From: Nocardioides sp. Arc9.136
GTDB lineage: Bacteria > Actinomycetota > Actinomycetes > Propionibacteriales > Nocardioidaceae
Assembly: GCF_030506255.1 (NCBI RefSeq)
Contig: NZ_CP113431.1
Location: forward strand, 4,350,288 to 4,414,287
Direction of reading: 5' to 3'
Length of the DNA: 64,000 nt
Part shown: positions 24,674-34,596 of the stretch, piece after piece
Position numbering within the stretch: position 1 is the stretch's first letter
Layout: the number at the start of each line of letters is the position of its first letter
The notes under the pieces: model-generated
Told to the model about the DNA's origin: nothing
What the model saw: the letters and a program-made list of their open reading frames with translations, nothing else
The model's database searches: none
Program-made: the position numbers and the translations under genes

Positions 24674-25702
24674 TCAAGACGTCGACTCCCGGGCATCCGT
24701 CAACCCCGTGCCGGCATCACCGCTTCGGGCTGTCGTGGCGTACCGCGCCGCCAGGACGCCGAAGGCGTCCGCGAGCGCCGGGGGGCCGACGACCTCCATG
24801 GCGACCTCGAAGCGGCCGAAGGAGGCGGCCAGTGACGCCCAGGACCACGAGCCGACCTCGAGGCTGCACCGGTTCTCGTCGATGGCTCGGACGACTCCGT
24901 CACCGGCGAAGGGCAGGACCTCGCGGGCCGGGAGGTCGAGGACGACGGTGCCGCGGCACGGCCACTCGTTGACGTCGCGCCCCTTGAACCGTGCGGACAC
25001 GAACTCGTGCACGTCGCCGCCCGGGACCTCGCGCGGCGTGAAGCGCGGCCCGGTCGGGACGCGGGGGGTGATCCGTTCGACGCTGAACAGGCGCCAGTCC
25101 TCCCGGTCGAGGTCCCAGGCGAGGAGGTACCAGCGCCCCTGCGAGGCGACGACGTGGTGCGGCTCGACCCGACGCGGCGGGAGGGTCGGCCCTGCGTCCG
25201 GGTCGGCGTCGCGGGCGGCGTAGTCCAGACGCAGCACCTCGCGGGCGCGGACGGTGGTGGCGAGCGAGACGAGCACGTCGGTCGAGACCCGCGCCGGGGC
25301 TCCGCTACCAGGGCGGCCGGTGATGGCGGTGACCTCGAGGGCGTCGAGCCGGTGCCGCAGCCGTGAGGGCATGACCTGCCGGATGGTCGCGAGCGCGCGG
25401 ATCGCGCCCTCCTCGATGCCCACGCCGGCGGCTGTGGCCGTCCGCAGGGCGACGGCCACAGCGACGGTCTGGTCGTCGTCGAACAGCAGCGGCGGCAGCT
25501 CGGTGCCCGCCCCGAGGCGGTAGCCGCCCTCCGGCCCCATGGTCGCCTGGATGGTGTAGCCCATCTCGCGGAGCCGGTCGATGTCGCGCCGCACCGTGCG
25601 GTCGCTGACCCCCAGCCGCTCGGCCAGCAACGAGCCGGGCCAGTCCCGACGGGTCTGCAACAGCGACAGCAGGTCGAGGAGACGCGATGCGGTGGTGGTC
25701 AT
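24674..25702 (-). CDS. WYL-domain transcriptional regulator (YafY type)
   Basis: 342 residues. N-terminal HTH_11: RLLDLLSLLQTRRDWPG and LAERLGVSDRTVRRDIDRLR. The central WYL domain includes RVEPHHVVASQGRWYLLAWDLDREDWRLFSVERI, where the WYL triad is seen directly in RWYLLAW, and a C-terminal WCX extension follows. Divergent from the small VOC gene at 25806, with a perfect palindrome between them. This arrangement is common for WYL regulators that control one neighbouring stress or detoxification gene. The ligand is unknown; some WYL domains sense nucleic acids. Confidence 0.92.
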   Translation of the reverse strand: MTTTASRLLDLLSLLQTRRDWPGSLLAERLGVSDRTVRRDIDRLREMGYTIQATMGPEGGYRLGAGTELPPLLFDDDQTVAVAVALRTATAAGVGIEEGAIRALATIRQVMPSRLRHRLDALEVTAITGRPGSGAPARVSTDVLVSLATTVRAREVLRLDYAARDADPDAGPTLPPRRVEPHHVVASQGRWYLLAWDLDREDWRLFSVERITPRVPTGPRFTPREVPGGDVHEFVSARFKGRDVNEWPCRGTVVLDLPAREVLPFAGDGVVRAIDENRCSLEVGSWSWASLAASFGRFEVAMEVVGPPALADAFGVLAARYATTARSGDAGTGLTDARESTS

Positions 25703-25721
25703 GGTCCAGGTTCGCCTCGGT

Positions 25722-25742
25722 CTAGGACGAGAACCGTCCTAG
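25722..25742. promoter_or_regulatory. Operator candidate for the WYL regulator
   Basis: CTAGGAC-N7-GTCCTAG is a perfect 7-bp inverted repeat with spacer GAGAACC, centred in the 103-bp gap between the WYL regulator and the divergent VOC gene. CTAG-containing arms are rare in this GC-rich sequence, which makes chance symmetry unlikely. It probably represses both genes. Confidence 0.6.
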
Positions 25743-25805
25743 TCGTGCCGAAGGGTATCCCTTGCGCGGCCGGTCCGGCCGCGCAACACCTCGCAAGGAG
25801 CAGCC

Positions 25806-26261
25806 ATGACCATCCAGACCACTCCCCACCTCAACTTCCGCGGCGACGCGCGCGCGGCGCTCGAGCACTACCAGTCCGTGTTCGGTGGGCACACGGTCAT
25901 CAACACCTACGCCGACCTCGGGATGCCGAAGGAGCTCCCGGGCGCGGAGAACGTCGTGTTCGGCCTCGTCGCCTCCGAGAACGGCTTCCGGGTCATGGCC
26001 TACGACATCCCGGGCGAGACCGGCGGCACCATCGTGGGCGGCACGTCCACCAGCCGCGAGAACGGCACCACGATCACCGACCAGGCGCTGTTCGTCTCGG
26101 TCAACGCCGACACCCTCGAGGAGGCGCAGGGCTACTGGGACGGGCTCGCCGCCGACGCCACCGTCGTCGAGCCCCTCGCCGCGTCCGCGTGGAGCGCCGG
26201 CTTCGGCATGCTCACCGACCGCTTCGGCGTCACCTGGAGCGTCGGCGTCACCGCCGCTTGA
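25806..26261 (+). CDS. VOC-family protein, PhnB/3-demethylubiquinone-methyltransferase-like
   Basis: 151 residues with AAGGAG five bases before the ATG. The N-terminus HLNFRGDARAALEHYQSVFGG is the hallmark of the PhnB-like VOC family, and the C-terminal FGMLTDRFGVTWSVGV is its closing strand. The usual first metal ligand position is HLNF. Family members are small cytoplasmic beta-alpha proteins of unclear function, often WYL-regulated as here. Confidence 0.88.
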   Translation: MTIQTTPHLNFRGDARAALEHYQSVFGGHTVINTYADLGMPKELPGAENVVFGLVASENGFRVMAYDIPGETGGTIVGGTSTSRENGTTITDQALFVSVNADTLEEAQGYWDGLAADATVVEPLAASAWSAGFGMLTDRFGVTWSVGVTAA

Positions 26262-26295
26262 CCCCGCCGCGCCCTCGGCACGCGCACCCGACGGA

Positions 26296-26341
26296 GCCTC
26301 GGGCCCGCCGACCTGCCCGACACGGATCGGCGGTCCGAGGC
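26296..26341. terminator. Bidirectional terminator between VOC gene and dnaB
   Basis: A two-part stem: GCCTCGG (26296-26302) pairs with CCGAGGC (26335-26341) and CCGCCGA (26305-26311) with TCGGCGG (26327-26333), separated by a small internal loop. The terminal loop is 15 bases. Located in the 113-bp gap between convergent genes. Confidence 0.55.
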
Positions 26342-26374
26342 CGAACCGGTCGTCATCGCCGCAGGCGGCCGTCC

Positions 26375-27793
<1,419 letters not shown>

Positions 27794-27937
27794 TCGTGCC
27801 CCTCCCGTGCGCTCGTGACCGGTCCTGCGGTGCCGGCGCCCGTCCGGGCCGGCCCGCTCCCGACAGTAGGGAGGACCACTGACATCGGCCCGTGACCCCC
27901 GGACCGTACGTGGCCCCCGGCGTCCGGCGACACCACC

Positions 27938-28205
27938 TTGTCCACAGGTCCTGGGGATAACCGGGGACAACCCGTGGACGACACGCAGTGGACTGTGCAC
28001 AGCTTGGGGAGTTCGCTGTGGAGACACCTCACCCGGATGGAGCGCGCACCCCGCTGACCTGCGGAAACGCAGAAGCATGGGTGTGGACGGAAACTATTTG
28101 CGCGTGGATGTCGATCCCCGGACCGCCGGGGACCCGCTCCCGGCTGCTTTGTCGACAAAGCGGGTGACAGGCAGGGTTTCCACAGACCACCCGAGGTTAT
28201 CCACC
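27938..28205. other. Intergenic region with DnaA-box-like sites upstream of dnaB
   Basis: Within the 519-bp gap 27794-28312 I see a perfect TTGTCCACA (27938-27946), TTATCCCCA on the minus strand (27952-27960, 8/9 to TTATCCACA) and TTATCCACC (28197-28205, 8/9). A 14-bp palindrome lies at 28147-28160. No convincing gene is present in this gap. DnaA might regulate dnaB, or the sites may titrate DnaA. Confidence 0.5.
28147..28162. repeat. Palindrome shared with 58189-58203
   Basis: CTTTGTCGACAAAG (28147-28160) is a perfect palindrome. The 15-mer TTTGTCGACAAAGCG (28148-28162) recurs exactly once more in the window, in the gap beside parB. It does not match the parS or DnaA-box consensus. Confidence 0.6.
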
Positions 28206-28300
28206 GGTCTCCCGGTACTACTCGGGTAGGGGACAGGAGGGCCGAAAGCCTCTTACCGGGACTAGGCCGCCCGACCAGGCGGCGCGGCCGAGCGGCTGAC

Positions 28301-28306
28301 TAGGCT
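28301..28306 (+). promoter_or_regulatory. -10 element of MATE gene, leaderless start
   Basis: TAGGCT is followed by six bases and the GTG start at 28313, the standard geometry of actinobacterial leaderless transcripts. Confidence 0.6.
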
Positions 28307-28312
28307 GGTCCG

Positions 28313-29671
28313 GTGCGGAGCGAGCGGGACGGTGCCCTGGACCGCGAGATCTGGCGCCTGGCCCTCCCCGCCTTCCTCGCGCTCGTCGCCGAGCCGCTCT
28401 TCCTCCTCTCCGACGCGGCCATCGTCGGGCACCTCGGCACCCCGGAGCTGGCGGGCCTCGGCGTCGCCGGCGTCGTCCTGCAGACCGCCGTCGGCCTGTG
28501 CGTCTTCCTCGCCTACGGCACGACCGCCGCCGTCGCGCGCCACGTCGGTGCCGGCGACCCGCGCGGCGCCCTCGCGCAGGGCGTCGACGGGGTCTGGCTG
28601 GCCGTGCTGATCGGGACCGTCGTGACGGTGCTCGGCGTGCTGCTGACCGAGCCGCTCGTCGCCGTCTTCGACCCGAGCACCGCCGTCGCCGAGCACGCGA
28701 CGACGTACCTGCGGATCGCCTTCCTCGGCACCACCCCGCTCCTCGTCATGCTGGCGACGACCGGGGTGCTCCGCGGCCTGCAGGACACCCGCACGCCGCT
28801 CGTCGTCGCCGTGGCCGGGAACGCGCTCAACATCGCGCTCAACCTGCTCCTCGTGTACGGCGTCGGTGGCTGGGACGGGCTCGGCCTGGCGGGGTCCGCG
28901 ATCGGGTCGGTGCTGGCGCAGGTGGCGAGCGCGACGGCTCTCCTCGCGGTCGTGGTCCGGGGAGCGCGCCGCGCCGGCGCGCCCCTCGGCCCCGACCCGC
29001 GCGGCATCCGCGCGGCCGGCCGGGCCGGCGTCGCGCTGGTCGTGCGCACCCTGACCCTGCGCGCCGCCCTGCTCGCGACGACGTACGCCGTGACCCTCGG
29101 CGCCACCGGGCGGGACCAGGAGGTCGGTCTGGCCACCCACCAGCTCGCCATGACGCTGTGGACGTTCCTGGCCTTCGTGCTCGACGCGATCGCCATCGCC
29201 GCCCAGGCGATCACCGGGCGCTGCCTCGGCGCCGGCGACGTCGCGGGCACCCGCGCCGTGACCGACCGGATGGTCCGCTGGGGCGTGGTGAGCGGCGTGG
29301 TCACCGGCCTGCTGCTGGCCCTCGCGAGCCCGGCCCTCGGCCACCTGTTCACCGCGGACCCCGACGTGCGGGCGCTGCTCGTGCCCGTGCTGGTCGTGGC
29401 AGCGCTGGGCCAGCCGGTCGCCGGCGTCGTCTTCGTCCTCGACGGGGTGCTCATCGGCGCCGGGGACGGGCCCTACCTCGCCCGCGCGGGCCTGGTGGTC
29501 CTGCTCCTCCACGCGCCGGCGGTGCTGGCGGCCGCGCTGCTCGGCGGCGGCCTGGTCGTCGTCTGGGTGGTCTTCGCCGCCGTCTTCATGGGCGCGCGCC
29601 TCGCCGTGCTCGTCCGCCGGGCGCGCGGCGACGCCTGGCTGGTCACCGGCGTCCGTAGCCTGACCCCGTGA
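28313..29671 (+). CDS. MATE-family efflux transporter (DinF-like)
   Basis: 452 residues with about 12 transmembrane helices in two homologous halves. The first half shows IWRLALPAFLALVAEPLFLLSDAAIVGHLGT and LAYGTTAAVARHVGAG; the second, LDAIAIAAQAITGRCLGAGD (the conserved Q and G-rich motif). DinF-subgroup features rather than NorM. No Shine-Dalgarno sequence; the -10 lies six bases before GTG. Proton- or sodium-driven export of cationic or hydrophobic compounds is likely. The next gene overlaps by 4 bp. Confidence 0.92.
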   Translation: MRSERDGALDREIWRLALPAFLALVAEPLFLLSDAAIVGHLGTPELAGLGVAGVVLQTAVGLCVFLAYGTTAAVARHVGAGDPRGALAQGVDGVWLAVLIGTVVTVLGVLLTEPLVAVFDPSTAVAEHATTYLRIAFLGTTPLLVMLATTGVLRGLQDTRTPLVVAVAGNALNIALNLLLVYGVGGWDGLGLAGSAIGSVLAQVASATALLAVVVRGARRAGAPLGPDPRGIRAAGRAGVALVVRTLTLRAALLATTYAVTLGATGRDQEVGLATHQLAMTLWTFLAFVLDAIAIAAQAITGRCLGAGDVAGTRAVTDRMVRWGVVSGVVTGLLLALASPALGHLFTADPDVRALLVPVLVVAALGQPVAGVVFVLDGVLIGAGDGPYLARAGLVVLLLHAPAVLAAALLGGGLVVVWVVFAAVFMGARLAVLVRRARGDAWLVTGVRSLTP

Positions 29672-30261
29672 AGCCCCTCCAGTCCGTCGCCATGGGGCTC
29701 GTCGTCGTCGGCCTGACCGCGGCGTTCGGCTCGTACGACGCGCTGGCCGACCCACTCGGGTGGGTGCTGGTGCTCCTCGGGGTCCTGCGGCTGCCGGCGG
29801 ACGTCGAGCGCCGCACCGTCCTGACCGCGCTCGCGGCACTCGCCGGTGCCGTGTCCGTCCCGCTCTGGCTGCCCGCCGTGGCCGAGGCGGTCGCGGACCT
29901 CGACGCGTCGGTGTCGTGGGCGCTCGCGCTCCCCCAGCTCGGCTTCGTCGCCGTGCTGTGCCACGTCCTGGCCCGCCGGGCCTCCGCGGCCGGCGACGAG
30001 CCGGCCGCCCGGCGGCTCCGTCTCGCGGTCACGCTGACCGCGGTGGTCGCCGCGCTTCCGGTGCTCGTCCTGGGGGCGGGCGTCGAGGTGCTCGGGACGC
30101 CGGCGGCCGCCCTGGCGGTGCTGACGCTGGTCCTCGTCGTGTGGCAGCTCTTCGCCTGCTCGGGCCGGCCCTGGGCCGGCGCACCGGCCCCGCTCGACGC
30201 CCCCCGGGCGCCGGGCCGTCCCGGCGGCGACAGCCCCGCGGCCGACCGGTCTGGACCATAG
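29668..30261 (+). CDS. Small polytopic membrane protein of unknown function
   Basis: 197 residues, about six hydrophobic segments (for example PLGWVLVLLGVLRLP, AGAVSVPLWLPAVAEAV, LVLGAGVEVLGTPAAALAVLTLVLVVWQLFACSG), with a Pro/Gly-rich soluble tail. GTG start overlaps the MATE stop by 4 bp. TAGCCT six bases before the GTG suggests an additional leaderless promoter inside the MATE gene. I do not recognise the family; a partner or accessory of the MATE transporter is only an inference from coupling. Confidence 0.75.
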   Translation: MKPLQSVAMGLVVVGLTAAFGSYDALADPLGWVLVLLGVLRLPADVERRTVLTALAALAGAVSVPLWLPAVAEAVADLDASVSWALALPQLGFVAVLCHVLARRASAAGDEPAARRLRLAVTLTAVVAALPVLVLGAGVEVLGTPAAALAVLTLVLVVWQLFACSGRPWAGAPAPLDAPRAPGRPGGDSPAADRSGP

Positions 30262-30311
30262 CCTCACCGGGCTCCGGCCGTTGTGTCCCGCAGAAGAGAG
30301 AGGGAGGCACC

Positions 30312-31526
30312 GTGCCCACCACCCGTCTGCGCCGGCTCGCCGTGCTGCCCGCGACCGCCCTGGTCCTCGCCGGCCTCGCCGTGCTCGGCCCGGTCGCCGC
30401 GCCCGCGGCCGCCGAGCCCGGCTGCCTCAGCGAGGCCGTCACCGGCCAGGCCCTCCCCGGCATCCTCGGCGCGACCTGCGACGACGAGGTGCCGCCGGTC
30501 GTCGACGGCGAGGTCGTGGTCACCCCGGCCCCGCGCGCCCAGGGCTGGGTGGGCAGCAAGCAGCTGACGTTCTCCTTCACCGGTCGCTTCACCGACGCCG
30601 ACGCCGACGCGCTCGGCTTCCAGTGCCAGCTCTCCTCCCGGACCACCGCCGACCAGCCGTGGACCGCCTGCGGGACCTACGACGCAGCCGCCGAGGTCTG
30701 GCGGCAGTCCTACAACGGGCTCGAGGAGTCCGAGGCGCTGCCGTACACGTTCCGGGTGCGCGCCGTGGACACCGGCGACGCCGCCCGGGACCCCCGGTCC
30801 ACCTGCGGCCTCGGGTGCAGCACCGCGCGGACCGACCTCGACGACGTCTCGGCACCCGCCACGGTCCAGGTGCGGGTCGACACCGTCGCGCCCGCGGGCT
30901 CGGTCCGCGTGAACGGCCTGGTGGACGAGGAGAACCCGACGTGGCCGATGGTCACCTCGCGCACGCTCCAGGTCGTGCTCGGCGCGGGCGGCAGCCAGGA
31001 CCGCAGCCCGGTCGGCTTCTCCTGCACGCTGACCGGGCGGGCCGTCCCGTGCGCCCTGGGCCCGACCGACCTGCGCGACCTGCCGCCCGGCGACCAGCGC
31101 TTCGAGGCCGTCGCCCGCGACGCCGCCGGCAACGTCGACCCCACCCCCTCGGTGCTGACGTTCTCGGTGCCCCGCGACCTCGCCGCCCCGAAGCGCTCCG
31201 GGTGGAAGCAGGTGCGCCAGGGCGGCTACTTCGACGGCGACTTCCTGCAGACCACCCGGCTCGGCGCGACCGTCTCCGCGCCCGGCAGGAACGTCCGGGA
31301 GCTGCGCCTGGTCGCCCCGCGCGGCCCGGGCCTGGGCAAGGTCTCGGTGCGGGTCGGCCAGGGCCGGTGGTACACCGTCGACCTGGGCGGCCCGAGCTAC
31401 GAGCGCTTCCACGTCTACCAGGTCCGCGACCAGTTCGAGCCGCTGGTCAGCGGCCGGGTGCAGGTGCGGGCGGCCGAGCTCGGCCGCGGGGAGACCGTCC
31501 GCGTCGACGCCGTCCTCGCCCACTGA
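30312..31526 (+). CDS. Secreted protein with Ig-like (Big) repeats
   Basis: 404 residues from GTG 30312 with GGGAGG upstream. Signal peptide of about 34 residues ending APAAAEPG. Two Ig-like beta-sandwich segments follow. Each is recognisable by the pattern of a cysteine-containing strand (GFQCQLSS, GFSCTLTG), then YTFRVRAVD or QRFEAVARDAAGN, typical of bacterial surface Ig-like repeats with VDTVAPAGS linkers. A separate beta-rich C-terminal domain starts around residue 290. No sortase motif or membrane anchor, so it is probably exported into the medium or loosely wall-bound. Function unknown. Confidence 0.8.
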   Translation: MPTTRLRRLAVLPATALVLAGLAVLGPVAAPAAAEPGCLSEAVTGQALPGILGATCDDEVPPVVDGEVVVTPAPRAQGWVGSKQLTFSFTGRFTDADADALGFQCQLSSRTTADQPWTACGTYDAAAEVWRQSYNGLEESEALPYTFRVRAVDTGDAARDPRSTCGLGCSTARTDLDDVSAPATVQVRVDTVAPAGSVRVNGLVDEENPTWPMVTSRTLQVVLGAGGSQDRSPVGFSCTLTGRAVPCALGPTDLRDLPPGDQRFEAVARDAAGNVDPTPSVLTFSVPRDLAAPKRSGWKQVRQGGYFDGDFLQTTRLGATVSAPGRNVRELRLVAPRGPGLGKVSVRVGQGRWYTVDLGGPSYERFHVYQVRDQFEPLVSGRVQVRAAELGRGETVRVDAVLAH

Positions 31527-31569
31527 CCGGCCAGCCGCCGGGACAGGCCGGCGGCCCCGGCGTACGACG

Positions 31570-31605
31570 CAGGGGCCGCCCCTCCTCGCGGAGGGGCGGC
31601 CCCTG
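31570..31605. terminator. Strong bidirectional terminator hairpin
   Basis: A perfect 16-bp stem (31570-31585 with 31590-31605, arm CAGGGGCCGCCCCTCC) closes on the tetraloop TCGC. It lies between the convergent secreted-protein gene and rplI and should end both transcripts. Confidence 0.85.
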
Positions 31606-31650
31606 TCGTCGGTGCAGGTGGTGCGTGCTGCCGCGAGCGGCAGCGGAGGA

Positions 31651-32097
31651 TCAGGCCGGGATGACGTTGAGGGCCACCGTGGCGGACACCTCGTCGTGCA
31701 GCCGGACCGAGACCTCGTGGTTGCCGAGCGCGCGGATCGGGTTCTTGACCGCGATCGTGCGCTTGTCGACGGCCTCGCCGGAGGTCGCCTGGAGGGCGTC
31801 GGCGATCTCGGCGGTGGTGACGGCGCCGAACAGGCGGCCCCCGGCACCGGCGCGGACCTTGACGGCCACCGCGTTCGCCTCGAGCTTGGCCTTGATCTCC
31901 TCGGCGTGGCCGAGGTCGCGGACCGCACGCGTGGCGCGGGCGGCCTTGATCGACTCGACGGTCTTCTCGGCACCGCGCGTCCAACGGATCGCGACGCCGC
32001 GAGGGACGAGGTAGTTGCGGCCGTAGCCGTCCTTCACCTCGACGATGTCACCGGGGCCACCGAGACCGGTGACCTCCTGGGTCAGGATGAGCTTCAT
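31651..32097 (-). CDS. rplI: 50S ribosomal protein L9
   Basis: 148 residues, the usual L9 length. MKLILTQEVTGLGGPGDIVEVKDGYGRNYLVPRG is the N-terminal rRNA-binding domain (shown here in family terms: GYGRNYLVP), followed by a long connecting helix and a C-terminal domain ending ATVALNVIPA. It is the last gene of the rpsF-ssb-rpsR-rplI operon. Confidence 0.97.
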   Translation of the reverse strand: MKLILTQEVTGLGGPGDIVEVKDGYGRNYLVPRGVAIRWTRGAEKTVESIKAARATRAVRDLGHAEEIKAKLEANAVAVKVRAGAGGRLFGAVTTAEIADALQATSGEAVDKRTIAVKNPIRALGNHEVSVRLHDEVSATVALNVIPA

Positions 32098-32111
32098 CGT
32101 TCCCGCTCCTC

Positions 32112-32348
32112 TCAGCGACCGGTCGAGGTGTAGGGCAGCAGGGCGACCTCACGGGCGTTCTTGACGGCCGTGGCCACGTCGCGCTGGTGCTGGACGCAGT
32201 TGCCGGTCACCCGACGGGCGCGGATCTTGCCGCGGTCCGAGATGAACTTGCGGAGGAGCGTGGTGTCCTTGTAGTCGACACCGGTCGCCTTCTCCTTGCA
32301 GAACTGGCAAACCTTCTTCTTGGGCTTGCGCATCACTGCCTTGGCCAT
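32112..32348 (-). CDS. rpsR: 30S ribosomal protein S18
   Basis: 78 residues. VCQFCKEK provides a CxxC pair and GNCVQHQR a third cysteine, so this is the zinc-binding (C+) form of S18. TLLRKFISDRGKIRARRVTG is the rRNA-binding core. Located 14 bp before rplI and 122 bp after ssb in the conserved operon. Actinobacteria often have a second, zinc-free paralogue under Zur control; none is in this window. Confidence 0.96.
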   Translation of the reverse strand: MAKAVMRKPKKKVCQFCKEKATGVDYKDTTLLRKFISDRGKIRARRVTGNCVQHQRDVATAVKNAREVALLPYTSTGR

Positions 32349-32470
32349 TGTGGTGCTTCCTTCCTAGAAGCCCGACCCGGCGCCGCCGCGAGGGCGGGCA
32401 GGGGCGGAATGGTTGAGGGATGTGCGTGGATGGTGGTGCTGGACCAGCTGGTGGGCCGAGGAGCCGAGGC

Positions 32471-33103
32471 TCAGAACGGGGGCTCGTCGGAGCCCACGCC
32501 CGGTGCGCCCCAGGGGTCGTTCGCGGGAGCGCCGCCACCCTGGGGTGCGCCGCCTCCGTAACCGCCCTGGCCGCCGCCGGGAGCGCCGCCGCCGTACCCG
32601 CCCTGGCCGCCGCCCTGGCCGCCGCCCTGGCCGCCGCCGCCCTGCTGGGGCGCCGGGGTGGCCCACGGGTCGTCCCCGCCGGAAGCGGCACCGCCGCCAC
32701 CGCCGGAGAACCCGCCACCGCCGCCGCCACCACCGGAGCGCTGGGCCCGGGTGACCTTGGCCGTGGCGTACTTCAGCGACGGACCGACCTCTTCGACCTC
32801 GATCTCGAAGACGGTCCGCTTCTCGCCCTCACGGGTCTCGTACTGGCGGGACTTCAGGCGGCCCTGCACGACGACACGCATGCCGCGCTGCAGGGACTCG
32901 GCGACGTTCTCCGCCGCCTGACGCCAGACCGAGCAGGAGAGGAACAGCGCGTCGCCGTCCTTCCACTCGTTGGACTGCCGGTCGAAGGTGCGCGGCGTCG
33001 ACGCGATCCGGAAGTTCGCCACGGCCGCACCCGAGGGGGTGAAGCGCAGCTCCGGGTCGTCGACGAGGTTGCCGACCACCGTGATGACGGTCTCGCCTGC
33101 CAT
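32471..33103 (-). CDS. ssb: Single-stranded DNA-binding protein
   Basis: 210 residues. The OB-fold (about 1-115) begins with TVITVVGNLVDDPELRFTPSG and includes FLSCSVWRQAAENVAESL. A long glycine-rich linker (about 120-200, runs of G with Q, Y and A) leads to the acidic tip DEPPF, the docking peptide for replication and repair partners. The linker is low-complexity at DNA level (GGC/GGT/GGA runs). Genome-maintenance SSB of the rpsF operon. Confidence 0.97.
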   Translation of the reverse strand: MAGETVITVVGNLVDDPELRFTPSGAAVANFRIASTPRTFDRQSNEWKDGDALFLSCSVWRQAAENVAESLQRGMRVVVQGRLKSRQYETREGEKRTVFEIEVEEVGPSLKYATAKVTRAQRSGGGGGGGGFSGGGGGAASGGDDPWATPAPQQGGGGQGGGQGGGQGGYGGGAPGGGQGGYGGGAPQGGGAPANDPWGAPGVGSDEPPF

Positions 33104-33236
33104 GAGGGTCTCCTTGGCTTCGTGCTGGTCAGAGTCGTGTGTGCGTCCCGCTCATCGTTGCCGGTGGCACCGACGTCGGGAAGGGGTCATCCACAGGGAC
33201 GACGTCCGTGAGGGTCCCGGCTGTGCCGGAGCCACC

Positions 33237-33527
33237 TCAGCGAGCGTCGGGCCGGATGACCTTCGTGCGCAGGATGGACTCGTTGAGCGTGAGCTGACGG
33301 TCGAACTCCTTGACCGTCGCCGGCTCGGCGTTGATCGAGATCACCGCGTAGATGCCCTCGGCGTTCTTCTTCACCTCGTAGGCGAGGCGACGACGTCCCC
33401 AGACGTCGACGGACTCGACCGAGCCGCCGTCGTTGCGGATGACGTTGAGGTAGCGGTCGAGCGAGGGCTGAACGGTGCGCTCGTCGAGGCTGGGGTCGAG
33501 GATGACCATGACTTCGTAGGCACGCAA
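33237..33527 (-). CDS. rpsF: 30S ribosomal protein S6
   Basis: 96 residues from a TTG at 33527, chosen because the protein then starts LRAYEVMVILDPSLDERTV exactly as actinobacterial S6 does (MRAYEVM...), with GGAG six bases upstream. A GTG at 33539 would add four residues but sits on the Shine-Dalgarno sequence. GRRRLAYEVKKNAEG is the central motif. First gene of the rpsF-ssb-rpsR-rplI operon; 249 bp separate it from the divergent nfo-like gene. Confidence 0.95.
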   Translation of the reverse strand: MRAYEVMVILDPSLDERTVQPSLDRYLNVIRNDGGSVESVDVWGRRRLAYEVKKNAEGIYAVISINAEPATVKEFDRQLTLNESILRTKVIRPDAR

Positions 33528-33763
33528 AGCGGTCTCCACCTCCTGTGGACTTCGGCGGCCACGGTCTCTCCGTGGCAGGAGGGCTTGCGTCCCGCCGGCA
33601 GCAGGAGCCGCACGACGGGTGTCCGCCGCTCCCGGTCCCGTCGGTGGGTGGTCGCGTGCGGACAGGACAAGGTACCAGCGGGCGCGGACCGCCCCGAAAT
33701 CACGCGCCCACGGCCGCGGGCGCGGTCTCCGCCCGTGCCCCGGGCACCGTCGGCGGCTCCTCG

Positions 33764-33769
33764 TAGGGT
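33764..33769 (+). promoter_or_regulatory. -10 element of endonuclease IV gene, leaderless start
   Basis: TAGGGT followed by seven bases and ATG 33777. Confidence 0.55.
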
Positions 33770-33776
33770 GGCGCGC

Positions 33777-34577
33777 ATGGCCACCCCCCTGTCGATCGGC
33801 GCCCACGTCGACCAGACCGACCCGATCGCCGAGGCGCAGGCGCGCCAGGCGCCGCTCGTGCAGTTCTTCCTCGGCGACCCGCAGGACTACAAGGGTCCGC
33901 AGGTGCGCTACGCCGGCGGCGCGGCCGCGCTCAAGGAGGCTGCCGAGGCCGCCGGGGTGGACCTCTACGTCCACGCGCCGTACGTCATCAACGTGGCCAC
34001 GACGAACAACCGGATCCGGATCCCGAGCCGCAAGCTGCTCCAGCAGCACATGGACGCCGCCGCCGAGGTCGGCGCCCGGGGGCTCATCATCCACGGCGGC
34101 CACGTCAACAAGGCCGACGACCCCGAGAAGGGGTTCGACAACTGGCGCAAGGCGATCGAGGCGACCGACATCAAGGTCCCGCTGCTGATCGAGAACACCG
34201 CCGGCGGCGACAACGCGATGGCCCGCCACCTCGACCGGATCGGCCGGGTCTGGGACGCGATCTCCACCGCCGAGGGGTTCGAGGACGTCGGGTTCTGCCT
34301 GGACACCTGCCACGCCCACGCGGGCGGCAACGCGCTGGAGACGGTCGTCGACGACGTACGCCGCATCACCGGGCGGATCGACCTGGTCCACTGCAACGAC
34401 AGCCGCGACGACTTCGACTCCGGCGCCGACCGGCACACCAACTTCGGGTCCGGCCGGATCGACCCCGAGCTGCTCGCCGGCATCGTGCGCGACGCGGCCG
34501 CACCGGTGGTGTGCGAGACCCCTGGCGACGCCGAGCAGCACCGGGCCGACTTCGCCTGGCTGCGCGAGCGGGTCTGA
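33777..34577 (+). CDS. nfo: Deoxyribonuclease IV (AP endonuclease family 2)
   Basis: 266-residue TIM barrel with the zinc-ligand motifs of endonuclease IV: LSIGAHV, LYVHAPYVIN, IIHGGHV, LLIENTAGG, FCLDTCHAHAGG and DLVHCNDSRDDFDSGADRH followed by NFGSG. It nicks DNA 5' of abasic sites in base-excision repair. Leaderless start from TAGGGT. Divergent from rpsF and followed 19 bp later by the FemX-like gene with its own -10. Confidence 0.93.
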   Translation: MATPLSIGAHVDQTDPIAEAQARQAPLVQFFLGDPQDYKGPQVRYAGGAAALKEAAEAAGVDLYVHAPYVINVATTNNRIRIPSRKLLQQHMDAAAEVGARGLIIHGGHVNKADDPEKGFDNWRKAIEATDIKVPLLIENTAGGDNAMARHLDRIGRVWDAISTAEGFEDVGFCLDTCHAHAGGNALETVVDDVRRITGRIDLVHCNDSRDDFDSGADRHTNFGSGRIDPELLAGIVRDAAAPVVCETPGDAEQHRADFAWLRERV

Positions 34578-34584
34578 GGACAAG

Positions 34585-34590
34585 TAGCCT
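34585..34590 (+). promoter_or_regulatory. -10 element of FemX-like gene, leaderless start
   Basis: TAGCCT, six bases, then GTG 34597; it overlaps the short gap after the endonuclease IV stop. Confidence 0.55.
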
Positions 34591-34596
34591 CGCCAC

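Noticed and set aside
32471..32700. Glycine-rich repeat region as an independent repeat element
   Set aside because: It is the normal low-complexity linker of SSB, read in frame to the conserved acidic tip.
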